The position numbers and the translations under genes were made by a program. DNA of 64,000 nt from Saccharothrix sp. ST-888 (GTDB lineage Bacteria > Actinomycetota > Actinomycetes > Streptomycetales > Streptomycetaceae): the NCBI RefSeq assembly GCF_000955975.1, contig NZ_JYJF01000002.1, forward strand, positions 124,001 through 188,000, read 5' to 3'. Shown here piece after piece: positions 52,049 through 60,854 of the stretch. The first letter of the stretch is position 1; each line of letters opens with the position of its first letter. The notes below the pieces were generated by a model. The model was given only the letters and a program-made list of their open reading frames with translations. It did not search any database and was not told the origin of the DNA.

Positions 52049-52392
52049 GGGGTGGTCCTTCCCGGTTGTTCCTGGCCTCCGGCGGCGGATCGCGCCGGTG
52101 CGGTGCTCCAGACCTAGCCGGGGTCCGGTGCGCTCACACGGGTTGACCGTTTCCCAATCGCGGAGTCAACGCGGGCCCGGCGGGGAAACCGGCTCAGCCC
52201 GGCTCGAAGGCACGGCCGCCGTCCGTCCGGCCGTTCCTACGGGGTGTCAACTTTCCGGTACGGCAGGTCGCTCGGGCGAGGGAGGACGGGAAGCGGCGTG
52301 GGGCTCACGGCAGTTGGCGCGGGAGAACGAAAAAGGTCCAGGTCGGCGGATCAACTCCGCTTACCTGGACCTCATCTGCACTTCCTGCGAAG
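52049..52392. other. Region between small secreted-protein gene and tRNA-Arg
   Basis: 344 bp with no credible gene. It should hold the promoter of the secreted-protein gene and the terminator of the tRNA. GTTGAC (52141-52146) and GTCAAC (52164-52169) form a loose inverted repeat. Nothing else is notable. Confidence 0.4.
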
Positions 52393-52464
52393 TGCCCCCG
52401 GCAGGATTCGAACCTGCGCACCCGCCTCCGGAGGGCGGTGCTCTATCCCCTGAGCTACGGGGGC
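52393..52464 (-). tRNA. tRNA-Arg (anticodon CCG)
   Basis: The minus strand folds as a 72-base tRNA: acceptor GCCCCCG/CGGGGGC, D arm GCTC/GAGC, anticodon stem CCGCC/GGCGG with loop CTCCGGA (anticodon CCG, reads CGG), and T arm GCAGG-TTCGAAT-CCTGC. Discriminator base is A and CCA is not encoded. It lies about 740 bp from argS, which charges it. Confidence 0.96.
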
Positions 52465-52644
52465 CTGCTTGGTCTCGCCGCGTTCCCGCTGCGATGTGGA
52501 GAACACTACCAGGCCGCAGCAGTGCTCCGTGCACGGGTTTCGGCACTGGGGTGGCGGCGGGGGTGGCGGGCGGTCGGCGGACGGGGTGGTGCAAGTCCCG
52601 GAAAGCTCGGACGGGCCGGTGCGGGCGCGGCTACCCTCGGTGAG

Positions 52645-53112
52645 GTGGCCGGGACGTCCGGGCGGGTCCTCGTGGTGGATGACAGCGAGGTGATCCGCCA
52701 GCTGATCAGAGTCAACCTGGAGCTCGAGGGCTTTCAGGTGGTGACCGCCGCCGACGGGGCCGAGTGTCTGGAGGTGGTCCGCCGGGTGCAGCCGGACGTT
52801 GTGACACTCGACGTGGTCATGCCCAGACTGGACGGCCTGCGCACGGCGGCCCGACTGCGGGCGTCCGCCGCCACCTGCCGGCTGCCGATCGCGATCGTCA
52901 GTGCCTGCACCCCGGCCGATCTGGACCGGGGCGAGTCGGTGGGGGTGGACGGCTACCTCGGCAAGCCGTTCGACCCGGCGGATCTGGTGGCACTGGTGCG
53001 GCGGCTGATGGCGCTGCGTGACCGCGGGGGCTCCGGTGGCCCGGGCGGCTTCGCGTACGGCTTCGGCGACCACTTCGGCGGGTTTCGCTATCGGCGAACA
53101 GACCTCTCCTGA
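52645..53112 (+). CDS. Single-domain response regulator
   Basis: A 155-residue receiver-only protein. The acidic pair is in VLVVDDSEVIRQL, the phosphoacceptor Asp in VVTLDVVMPRLDG, the switch Thr/Ser in AIVSACTPAD and Lys in GYLGKPFDP. A short Gly/Phe-rich tail follows with no output domain, so it probably works by protein contact. It starts at GTG. No kinase is adjacent; it lies 92 bp before argS in the same direction, an arrangement seen in other streptomycetes. Confidence 0.88.
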   Translation: MAGTSGRVLVVDDSEVIRQLIRVNLELEGFQVVTAADGAECLEVVRRVQPDVVTLDVVMPRLDGLRTAARLRASAATCRLPIAIVSACTPADLDRGESVGVDGYLGKPFDPADLVALVRRLMALRDRGGSGGPGGFAYGFGDHFGGFRYRRTDLS

Positions 53113-53204
53113 GGGAGAGCCGAACGGCCGCCGGGCGCGGCACGGACGTCTTAACCGGTAAACCGGGTACGGGCCCGCCGCCCCTCTCGCCTAGGCTTGG
53201 CGTC

Positions 53205-54869
53205 GTGACCCCCGCAGAGCTTTCCCAGGCAGTCCAGGCCGCAGTGAGCGCCGCCGTCGAGGCGGGCGAGCTGGCCGTCGCCGTGCCCGAGCACGTGACG
53301 GTCGAGCGGCCCAAGAACAGGGACCACGGCGACTACGCGACCAACGTGGCCCTCCAGCTCGCGAAGCCGGCCGGTATGCCGCCGCGAGCCGTGGCCGAAC
53401 TGGTGGCCGCCCGCCTGCGAGAGGTCACCGGCGTCTCCAAGGTCGACATCGCCGGACCGGGCTTCCTGAACATCACCCTGGACGCCGCCTCCGCCGGCGA
53501 GCTGGCCCGCACCGTCGTCGCGGCGGGTGAGGCGTACGGCCGCAACGAGGCCCTCAAGGGCCTGCGGATCAACCTGGAGTTCGTCTCCGCGAACCCGACC
53601 GGCCCGATCCACATCGGCGGTGTCCGCTGGGCGGCCGTAGGCGACTCGCTCGCGCGGATCCTCAAGGCCACCGGCGCCGAGGTCACCACCGAGTACTACC
53701 TCAACGACGCCGGGGTGCAGATCTCCAAGTTCGCTGCCTCGCTCCAGGCCGCCGCCAACGGCCGGCCGGTCCCGGCGGACGGCTACGTCGGCGAGTACAT
53801 CGTGGACATCGCCAAGGCGATCACCGACGCCGTCCCCGGCGTGCTCGACCTGCCCGAGGGTGAGCAGCTGCAGGCCTTCCGCGAGCAGGGCCTGGCGCTC
53901 ATGGTCGCCGAGATCAAGCGCTCGATGGAGGAGTTCGGCACCCACTTCGACGTCTGGTTCTCGGAGAAGTCGCTGCACGAGTCCGGTGCGGTCGAGAAGG
54001 CGATCGAGCGGCTGCGCGAGCAGGGCCACGTCTTCGACCAGGACGGTGCGATCTGGCTGCGCACCACGGACTTCGGCGATGACAAGGACCGCGTCCTGAT
54101 CAAGGCCGACGGCGACACCACCTACTTCGCCGCCGACGCCGCCTACTACCTGAGCAAGCGGGACCGGGGCAGCGAGGTCTCGGTCTACATGCTCGGGGCC
54201 GACCACCACGGCTACGTCAACCGCCTCAAGGCCATCTCGGCCTGCGCGGGCGACGACCTGGACCGCAACATCGAGGTGAAGATCGGCCAGTTCGTGAAGA
54301 TGCTTCGCGACGGCGAAGAGGTCCGGATGTCCAAGCGGGCCGGCAACATCATCACGATCGACGACGTGGTCGACTGGATCGGCGTGGACGCCGCCCGCTA
54401 CACCCTGGCGCGCTCTTCCACGGACTCCACCATCACCCTCGACATCAACGTGCTGACCAGCCAGACCAGCGAGAACCCGGTCTTCTACATCCAGTACGCG
54501 CACACCCGGATGTGCGGCGTGCAGCGCAAGGCCGAGAGCATGGGCATCACCAAGGGCTCGGCCGAGGACTTCAAGCCGGAGCTGCTGAGCACCGAGTGGG
54601 AGTCCGAACTGCTCGGCGCCCTCGCCGACTTCCCGCGCGTCGTGGCCAAGGCCGGCGAGCTGCGCGAGCCGCACCACGTGGCGCGGTACCTGGAGGACGA
54701 CGTGGCCCGCAAGTACCACCGCTTCTACGACAACTGCCAGATCCTGCCCAAGGGCGACGAGGAGGTCACGGACCTCACGCGCGCCCGGCTCTGGCTGGCC
54801 GACGCCACGCGCACGGTGGTGGCCAACGGTCTGGCCCTGCTCGGCGTGTCCGCGCCCGAGCGGATGTAG
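53205..54869 (+). CDS. argS: Arginyl-tRNA synthetase
   Basis: A 554-residue class I synthetase. The N-terminal Arg-tRNA recognition domain contains PKNRDHGDYATNVALQLAKP. The HIGH motif is in NPTGPIHIGGVRWAAVGDSL near residue 135, the KMSKS-like loop is GEEVRMSKRAGNIIT, and the anticodon-binding DALR domain ends ANGLALLGVSAPERM. It starts at GTG. It charges arginine, and a tRNA-Arg gene lies just upstream on the other strand. A hairpin 20 bp past the stop partly separates it from lysA. Confidence 0.97.
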   Translation: MTPAELSQAVQAAVSAAVEAGELAVAVPEHVTVERPKNRDHGDYATNVALQLAKPAGMPPRAVAELVAARLREVTGVSKVDIAGPGFLNITLDAASAGELARTVVAAGEAYGRNEALKGLRINLEFVSANPTGPIHIGGVRWAAVGDSLARILKATGAEVTTEYYLNDAGVQISKFAASLQAAANGRPVPADGYVGEYIVDIAKAITDAVPGVLDLPEGEQLQAFREQGLALMVAEIKRSMEEFGTHFDVWFSEKSLHESGAVEKAIERLREQGHVFDQDGAIWLRTTDFGDDKDRVLIKADGDTTYFAADAAYYLSKRDRGSEVSVYMLGADHHGYVNRLKAISACAGDDLDRNIEVKIGQFVKMLRDGEEVRMSKRAGNIITIDDVVDWIGVDAARYTLARSSTDSTITLDINVLTSQTSENPVFYIQYAHTRMCGVQRKAESMGITKGSAEDFKPELLSTEWESELLGALADFPRVVAKAGELREPHHVARYLEDDVARKYHRFYDNCQILPKGDEEVTDLTRARLWLADATRTVVANGLALLGVSAPERM

Positions 54870-54888
54870 CCGAGGCCCCCGCGCCGTC

Positions 54889-54928
54889 GGGGGGCGGTGA
54901 CGGTCCGGTCGGGCTGTCACCGCCCCCC
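54889..54928 (+). terminator. Hairpin between argS and lysA
   Basis: GGGGGGCGGTGAC and GTCACCGCCCCCC form a perfect 13-bp stem with a 14-base loop, 20 bp past the argS stop. It may end argS transcripts or attenuate read-through into lysA. Confidence 0.7.
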
Positions 54929-54985
54929 GCTGTTGAGGCGGCGCACCACCGCGCCCACCCGAAAGTGCCAGGGAGAGAAGCCGAG

Positions 54986-56377
54986 ATGAGCCGCTCCGCA
55001 CACCCCGCAGGTCCGCGTCACGGTGATGTGCTGCCCGAAGGCCACTACCAGGCCCCGCCGAGCGACCTGAACGCGCTCGACCCCAAGGTCTGGTCCCGGA
55101 CGGTGGCGCGCGGCGCCGACGGCGCGGTCACCGTCGGCGGACTCGATGTGCGGGCGCTGGCGGCCGAGTTCGGCACCCCGGCGTACGTCATGGACGAGGA
55201 CGACTTCCGCAGCCGTGCCCGCGCCTGGCGGCACGCCTTCGGCGACGACGCGGACGTGTACTACGCGGGTAAGGCGTTCCTCTCCAAGGCGGTGGTCCGC
55301 TGGCTGCACGAGGAGGGCCTGAACGTCGACGTGTGCAGCGGCGGCGAGTTGGCCGTCGCGCTGGCCGCAGGGATGCCGGGCCACCGGATCGCCCTGCACG
55401 GCAACAACAAGTCGCCGGACGAGCTGGAGCAGGCGGTCGCGGCGGGCGTCGGGCACATCGTGGTCGACTCGTACCAGGAGATCGAGCGCCTCGCCGAGGT
55501 CGCCGGGCGGCACGGGGTGCGCCAGCCGGTGCTGATCCGGGTCACCGTCGGGGTGGAGGCGCACACCCACGAGTTCATCGCGACGGCGCACGAGGACCAG
55601 AAGTTCGGCCTCTCGCTGACCGGGGGCGCCGCGGCCGAGGCGGTCCGCCGGGTGCTGGCCCGGCCGAGCCTGGAGCTGCGCGGCATCCACTCGCACATCG
55701 GCTCGCAGATCTTCGACACGGCCGGTTTCGAGGTGGCCGCCCGCCGGGTGGTCGGCCTGCTGGCCGAGATCCGGGACGAGCACGGCATCGAGCTGCCGGA
55801 GATCGACCTCGGCGGCGGCCTGGGCATCGCCTACACCAGCGAGGACGACCCGCGCGAGCCGGCCGAGATCGCCACCGCGCTGGCCGAGATCGTCCGCCGG
55901 GAGTGCCGGGCGGCCGAGTTGCAGGCTCCCCGGCTGAGCGTGGAGCCGGGCCGCGCGATCGTCGGACCGACGGCGTTCACGCTGTACGAGGTCGGCACGG
56001 TCAAGCCGCTGGAGGGCCTGCGCACCTACGTCAGCGTGGACGGCGGGATGTCGGACAACATCCGCACCGCGCTGTACGACGCCCAGTACTCCGTCGCCCT
56101 GGTCTCACGTGCCAGCGCGGCGGAGCCGATGCTGGTCAGGGTGGTGGGCAAGCACTGCGAGTCCGGTGACATCGTGGTGCGGGACGCCTTCCTGCCCGCC
56201 GACCTGGCGCCCGGCGACCTGCTCGCGGTGCCGGCCACCGGGGCGTACTGCCGCTCGATGGCCAGCAACTACAACCACGCGCTCAAGCCCCCCGTGGTGG
56301 CCGTCGGCGACGGCGCGGCCCGGGTGATCGTCCGCCGGGAGACGGAGGAGGATCTCCTGCGTCTTGATATCGGCTGA
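54986..56377 (+). CDS. lysA: Diaminopimelate decarboxylase
   Basis: A 463-residue PLP enzyme that makes L-lysine from meso-diaminopimelate, the last step of lysine synthesis. The PLP lysine is K96 in DVYYAGKAFLSKA. The barrel has HGNNKSPDELEQA, the substrate loop IHSHIGSQIFD, the phosphate-binding GGGLGIAYTSEDDP, and C-terminal active-site cysteine segment KHCESGD. A DGGMSDNIR motif is also present. It starts at ATG with GGGAGAGAAG upstream. It opens the aspartate-family block lysA-hom-thrC-thrB. Confidence 0.97.
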   Translation: MSRSAHPAGPRHGDVLPEGHYQAPPSDLNALDPKVWSRTVARGADGAVTVGGLDVRALAAEFGTPAYVMDEDDFRSRARAWRHAFGDDADVYYAGKAFLSKAVVRWLHEEGLNVDVCSGGELAVALAAGMPGHRIALHGNNKSPDELEQAVAAGVGHIVVDSYQEIERLAEVAGRHGVRQPVLIRVTVGVEAHTHEFIATAHEDQKFGLSLTGGAAAEAVRRVLARPSLELRGIHSHIGSQIFDTAGFEVAARRVVGLLAEIRDEHGIELPEIDLGGGLGIAYTSEDDPREPAEIATALAEIVRRECRAAELQAPRLSVEPGRAIVGPTAFTLYEVGTVKPLEGLRTYVSVDGGMSDNIRTALYDAQYSVALVSRASAAEPMLVRVVGKHCESGDIVVRDAFLPADLAPGDLLAVPATGAYCRSMASNYNHALKPPVVAVGDGAARVIVRRETEEDLLRLDIG

Positions 56378-56452
56378 CGAAATCCTTGTCTCAGATCATG
56401 GACCGGCGGTAGATCCGTGCGGAAAGTCCCCGAGACTGGTAATGACCGAATA

Positions 56453-56480
56453 CCGCCGGGCGCCAGGAAAAGCCCGGCGG
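56453..56480 (+). promoter_or_regulatory. Hairpin in the hom leader
   Basis: CCGCCGGGC and GCCCGGCGG form a perfect 9-bp stem with a 10-base loop, 27 bp before the hom start codon and 75 bp after lysA. It could be a weak terminator or attenuator controlling hom. Confidence 0.45.
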
Positions 56481-56506
56481 AGACCGAGAAAGCAGAGCGG
56501 AGTCGG

Positions 56507-57799
56507 ATGATGCGTACGCGCCCGCTGAAGGTGGCGTTGCTGGGCTGTGGTGTGGTGGGCTCCGAGGTGGCGCGCATCATGACGACGACGGCCGACGACC
56601 TCGCCGCGCGGATCGGCGCGCCGGTCGAGCTGGCCGGCATCGCGGTGCGCCGCGCCGGGCGGCAGCGCCCCGGGGTGCCCGAGCACCTGGTCACCACCGA
56701 TGCCGAGGCCCTGGTCAACCGGGGTGACATCGACGTCGTGGTCGAGGTGGTGGGTGGCATCGAGCCGTCCAAGCACCTGATCCTTTCGGCGTTCAAGCAG
56801 GGCGCCTCGGTGGTGAGCGCCAACAAGGCGCTGCTCGCCAAGGACGGCGCCGAGCTGCACGAGGCCGCCGCCGAGGCCGGGGTGGACCTGTACTACGAGG
56901 CCGCCGTGGCCGGGGCGATCCCGCTGATCCGCCCGCTGCGCGAGTCGCTGGCCGGCGACAAGGTCAACCGGGTGCTGGGCATCGTCAACGGCACCACCAA
57001 CTTCATCCTCGACAAGATGGACTCCACCGGCGCCGGGTACTCCGAGGCGCTGGAGGAGGCCACTGCGCTCGGTTACGCCGAGGCCGACCCGACCGCCGAC
57101 GTGGAGGGCTTCGACGCCGCCGCCAAGGCCGCCATCCTGGCCGGGATCGCCTTCCACACCCGGGTGACCGCCGCCGAGGTCTACCGCGAGGGCATCACCG
57201 AGGTCACCGCCGCCGACATCGCCTCGGCGAAGGCGATGGGCTGTGTGGTCAAGCTGCTCGCGATCTGCGAGCGCGCCGCCGACGGCGAGTCCGTCACCGC
57301 CCGGGTCCACCCGGCGATGATCCCGCTCTCGCACCCGCTGGCCTCCGTGCGCGAGGCGTACAACGCGGTGTTCGTCGAGGCCGAGGCGGCCGGTCGGCTG
57401 ATGTTCTACGGGCCCGGCGCCGGTGGCTCGCCGACCGCCTCGGCGGTGCTCGGCGACCTGGTGGCGGTCTGCCGCAACAAGCTGAACGGCGGCACCGGCC
57501 CCGGCGACTCGGTCTACACCGAACTGCCGGCCATGCCGATGGGCGAGGTCGTCACCCGCTACCACGTCAGCCTGGACGTGGACGACCGCGCCGGTGTGCT
57601 GGCCCAGGTGGCGTCGGTCTTCGCCGAGCACGGCGTCTCCATCGACACCGTGCGCCAGCAGGGCCGTGACGGCGACGCCTCGCTCGTGGTGGTGACCCAC
57701 CGCGCCACCGACGCCGCGCTGTCGGCGACGGTCGACAAGCTCCGCGCGCTGGACAGCGTGCGGGACGTGGCCAGCATCATGCGGGTCGAAGGGGAGTAA
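56507..57799 (+). CDS. hom: Homoserine dehydrogenase
   Basis: A 430-residue NAD(P)-dependent enzyme that reduces aspartate semialdehyde to homoserine. The Rossmann motif GCGVVGSEV is at residues 13-21; the catalytic domain contains EAAVAGAIPLIRPLRESLAG and NGTTNFILDKM; an ACT domain (about residue 350 on, VSLDVDDRAGVLAQVASVFA) allows feedback by threonine. Either of two adjacent ATG codons may be used, with GGAG 5 bases upstream. It is 7 bp from thrC, so the two are cotranscribed. Confidence 0.97.
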   Translation: MMRTRPLKVALLGCGVVGSEVARIMTTTADDLAARIGAPVELAGIAVRRAGRQRPGVPEHLVTTDAEALVNRGDIDVVVEVVGGIEPSKHLILSAFKQGASVVSANKALLAKDGAELHEAAAEAGVDLYYEAAVAGAIPLIRPLRESLAGDKVNRVLGIVNGTTNFILDKMDSTGAGYSEALEEATALGYAEADPTADVEGFDAAAKAAILAGIAFHTRVTAAEVYREGITEVTAADIASAKAMGCVVKLLAICERAADGESVTARVHPAMIPLSHPLASVREAYNAVFVEAEAAGRLMFYGPGAGGSPTASAVLGDLVAVCRNKLNGGTGPGDSVYTELPAMPMGEVVTRYHVSLDVDDRAGVLAQVASVFAEHGVSIDTVRQQGRDGDASLVVVTHRATDAALSATVDKLRALDSVRDVASIMRVEGE

Positions 57800-57806
57800 C
57801 ACAGAG

Positions 57807-58928
57807 ATGAACGCACGCATCGCCGACAGCCCCGAGCGCCCGGAGGCGAGTGGGCGAGTCACCGCCCACACCCACCAGTGGCGCGGCCTGATCGAGGAGT
57901 ACCGCGACCGCCTGCCGGTGAGCGACACCACCCCCGTGGTCACGCTGCTGGAGGGCGGCACGCCGCTGGTCCCCGCCCAGGTGCTCTCCGAGCGCACCGG
58001 CTGCGAGGTCTACCTCAAGGTCGAGGGCGCCAACCCGACCGGGTCCTTCAAGGACCGCGGTATGACGATGGCCATCTCCAAGGCCAAGGAGGACGGCGCC
58101 CGGGCCGTCATCTGCGCCTCCACCGGCAACACTTCGGCCTCCGCCGCCGCGTACGCGGTGCGGGCGGGGATGGTCTCGGCGGTGCTGGTGCCGCAGGGCA
58201 AGATCGCGCTCGGCAAGATGGGCCAGGCGCTGGTGCACGGCGCGCGGATCCTCCAGGTCGACGGGAACTTCGACGACTGCCTCACCCTGGCGCGTGCGCT
58301 GTCCGAGAAGTACCCGGTGGCGCTGGTCAATTCGGTGAACCCGGTGCGGATCGAGGGCCAGAAGACCGCCGCCTTCGAGATCGTGGACATGCTGGGCGAC
58401 GCCCCCGACATCCACGTCCTGCCGGTCGGCAACGCGGGCAACATCACCGCGTACTGGAAGGGCTACCGCGAGTACGCCGAGGACGGCCTGGCCACCCGCA
58501 GGCCGCGGATGTGGGGCTTCCAGGCGGCCGGTTCGGCCCCGATCGTGGACGGCGCCCCGGTGCTGCACCCGCAGACCATCGCCACCGCGATCCGGATCGG
58601 CAACCCGGCCTCCTGGGACTACGCGCTGGCCGCCCGGGACGAGTCCGGCGGCCTCATCGACAAGGTGACCGACCGTCAGATCCTTTCCGCCTACCGCCTG
58701 TTGGCTGCCCAGGAGGGCGTCTTCGTGGAGCCCGCCTCGGCCGCCGGTGTGGCCGGCCTGCTGGCCAAGGCGGAGGCCGGACTGGTCGACCCGGGCCAGC
58801 GGATCGTCTGCACCGTGACCGGCAACGGCCTGAAGGACCCGGACTGGGCGGTGGCCGGTGCGCCGCAGCCGCAGATCGTCCCGGTCGACCCGGAGACCGC
58901 GGCCCGGAGCCTCGGGCTGCTGGACTGA
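57807..58928 (+). CDS. thrC: Threonine synthase
   Basis: A 373-residue fold-type II PLP enzyme that converts phosphohomoserine to threonine. The PLP lysine is K82 in NPTGSFKDRGMTMA; the phosphate-binding loop is PVGNAGNITAYW and a TGNGLKDPD motif is near the end. Length and motifs fit the actinobacterial short type. It follows hom by 7 bp and is followed by a strong terminator, so hom-thrC form one unit and thrB has its own promoter. Confidence 0.97.
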   Translation: MNARIADSPERPEASGRVTAHTHQWRGLIEEYRDRLPVSDTTPVVTLLEGGTPLVPAQVLSERTGCEVYLKVEGANPTGSFKDRGMTMAISKAKEDGARAVICASTGNTSASAAAYAVRAGMVSAVLVPQGKIALGKMGQALVHGARILQVDGNFDDCLTLARALSEKYPVALVNSVNPVRIEGQKTAAFEIVDMLGDAPDIHVLPVGNAGNITAYWKGYREYAEDGLATRRPRMWGFQAAGSAPIVDGAPVLHPQTIATAIRIGNPASWDYALAARDESGGLIDKVTDRQILSAYRLLAAQEGVFVEPASAAGVAGLLAKAEAGLVDPGQRIVCTVTGNGLKDPDWAVAGAPQPQIVPVDPETAARSLGLLD

Positions 58929-58966
58929 CCCGGTCCACCCTGCGCGGAGGCTGACGCTCTGTCAAC

Positions 58967-58999
58967 AGTGGGCCGACCCCTTTCGGGGGTCGGCCCACT
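58967..58999 (+). terminator. Terminator of hom-thrC
   Basis: AGTGGGCCGACCCC and GGGGTCGGCCCACT form a perfect 14-bp stem with loop TTTCG, 38 bp past the thrC stop. Confidence 0.88.
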
Positions 59000-59012
59000 T
59001 GGCGTCCGCCCG

Positions 59013-59029
59013 TGACACCTTTTGTGTCA
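59013..59029 (+). promoter_or_regulatory. Inverted repeat upstream of thrB
   Basis: TGACAC-CTTTT-GTGTCA has perfect 6-bp arms. The same half-sites recur at the thrB stop codon with a 9-bp spacer, and a single GTGTCA lies in the rho leader at 60364. It may be a regulator site; position just after the thrC terminator is odd. Confidence 0.4.
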
Positions 59030-59320
59030 ATTGGTCGATCCTTTTCGTCCCCTTTTCCGTGCAGTTTCCGGCCAGAACAGGCAACACGGCAGATCGGGGG
59101 GTGTGGGGTGTACCGCTGTGGAACCTCTCTTCGATAGTCTGGAGTCGGCGGGCCGCGCGCTGACGTGACCGCCCGCCTCGCCGGGGCTTGTCGCACCGAC
59201 CCCGCCCGGGTACCCCCACTCCGTAGGCCCGAACGCCACCGGGCCGCACACCGACCGCCACGCGGGACGCGCCGCGCCCTGCGTGGCAGCGCCCGATTTC
59301 CCCCAGGAGAGTCCGAGCAC

Positions 59321-60238
59321 ATGGCTGGTCCTGCGTTCCGTGCTGCCGCCGTCCGGGTCCGAGTCCCGGCCTCCAGCGCCAATCTCGGCCCCGGCTTCGA
59401 CGCCTTCGGACTCGCTCTGGGGCTCTACGACGACGTCGTGGTCCGGGTCGCCGAGTCCGGTCTCGCGGTGGACATCGCCGGCGAGGGCGCCGAGACGCTG
59501 CCCCGGGACGAGAACCACCTGCTGATCCGCTCGATGCGGGCGGCCTTCGACCGGCTCGGCGGCCAGCCGCGCGGCCTCGAAGTGGTCTGCGCCAACCGCA
59601 TACCGCACGGTCGCGGCCTGGGCTCCTCCTCCGCCGCGATCTGCGCCGGCATCGTCGCGGCGCGCGCCGTCACCATCGGCGGTCCGACCGCCCTGGACGA
59701 CGACGCACTGCTGGCCCTCGCCACCGAGCTGGAGGGCCACCCGGACAACGTCGCCGCTTGTCTGCGCGGCGGTTTCACCATCGCCTGGACCGACGAGGAG
59801 TCGGCCCGCGCGATCCGCCTCGACCCGTCCGAGCAGGTCGTCCCGGTCGTCTTCATCCCGTCCACCGAGGTGCTCACCAAGACGGCGCGCGGCCTGCTGC
59901 CGAAGACCGTCCCGCTGGCCGACGCCGCGGTCAACGCCGGGCGCTCCGCGCTGCTGGTCGAGGCCCTCACCCGGCAGCCCGAGCTGCTGCTCGCCGCCAC
60001 CGAGGACCGGCTGCACCAGGACTACCGCGCCGCCGCGATGCCGGACAGCGCCGCCCTGGTCGCCGCACTGCGCGCGGAGGGCGTCCCGGCCGTCATCTCC
60101 GGCGCCGGACCGACCGTGCTCGCCCTGTGCGACGAGGCGGGCGCCGACAAGCTGACGGAGTTCGCGGGCCCGGCGTTCGCCGTCCACCGGCTCCAGCTCG
60201 ACCGGGCCGGAGCCGCGGTACTGCCGCTGGACATGTGA
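59321..60238 (+). CDS. thrB: Homoserine kinase
   Basis: A 305-residue GHMP kinase that phosphorylates homoserine, the substrate step for ThrC. The first motif is VPASSANLGPGFDAFGLAL, the ATP loop IPHGRGLGSSSAAICAG, and the third motif VISGAGPTVLALCD. Length is typical. It starts at ATG with AGGAGAG 8 bases upstream. It is separated from hom-thrC by a terminator, so expression may be uncoupled from it. A TGACAC/GTGTCA repeat covers its stop codon. Confidence 0.96.
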   Translation: MAGPAFRAAAVRVRVPASSANLGPGFDAFGLALGLYDDVVVRVAESGLAVDIAGEGAETLPRDENHLLIRSMRAAFDRLGGQPRGLEVVCANRIPHGRGLGSSSAAICAGIVAARAVTIGGPTALDDDALLALATELEGHPDNVAACLRGGFTIAWTDEESARAIRLDPSEQVVPVVFIPSTEVLTKTARGLLPKTVPLADAAVNAGRSALLVEALTRQPELLLAATEDRLHQDYRAAAMPDSAALVAALRAEGVPAVISGAGPTVLALCDEAGADKLTEFAGPAFAVHRLQLDRAGAAVLPLDM

Positions 60239-60257
60239 CACGTTCCGTCTGTGTCAC
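60235..60257 (+). promoter_or_regulatory. Inverted repeat at the thrB stop codon
   Basis: GTGACAC-GTTCCGTCT-GTGTCAC has perfect 7-bp arms and overlaps the thrB TGA. As RNA it is a short hairpin; as DNA it repeats the half-sites found upstream of thrB. Confidence 0.4.
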
Positions 60258-60854
60258 GCGTTGGGCAGCGTGAATGCGGCACTTCCCGGAATACCGCACT
60301 GCAAGGAACGCGGGGGCGCGATTCGTGAGACAGACACGATTGACGAGATCAGGGCTGGGGAATGTGTCAGGGGGTCGGTAGTGTTAATCTCATTGCTGCA
60401 CCAGTTGCCCTCCGGGGCCCGGTGCGCCGCGTCCCGAGCCCGCCCCGGCACTGTGGAGCAGTCCGCAGTAGCGGGAGCCGGAAGTACGGGACCACGATTC
60501 TCCGGGAGCCCGCCACAGCGCGTACGCAGCCTGCCTGCGCGATTGCGGCCGCATCCCGAAGCCGTGACGGCACCTGACCCGCTCTTCCGGACTCGCCCCT
60601 AGCGGCATGACCGGACGGGGCCCGGGGTACCGCCGCGCGACGGGGGCCCGGGTATCGCAGGCAGCGAGGTCGGCAGCAGACCGACCCGCCGCGCACTCCG
60701 CACCACAGTGCATCGCACATCGCAGCTCTCCCCAGACTGGCTCCGCCATTCGGGGGATCACCGCCTCGGACCGACGCAGTCGAGCGTTGGTCAGGACAGC
60801 ACAACCGGTCGCCGAGCCAGACAGGCCGACGTCCGCTCCAGGGAAGGACCCTTA
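60258..60854 (+). promoter_or_regulatory. Long leader of rho
   Basis: About 600 bp between thrB and rho with no credible gene. A more AT-rich patch (60330-60395, with TTGACG and TAGTGT elements that are not at normal spacing) may hold the promoter. The rest would be a leader of up to 450 bases. Rho genes often have long leaders on which Rho ends its own transcription, and a C-rich, G-poor run (near 60665-60740) could be such a site. This is inference. Confidence 0.45.

Larger units (their letters stand above)
58929..59320 (+). promoter_or_regulatory. thrC-thrB intergenic region
   Basis: 392 bp with no credible gene. It contains the thrC terminator, an inverted repeat TGACAC-N5-GTGTCA just beyond it, a T-rich stretch (near 59038-59058) that probably belongs to the thrB promoter, and the ribosome binding site AGGAGAG before thrB. 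Confidence 0.55.
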
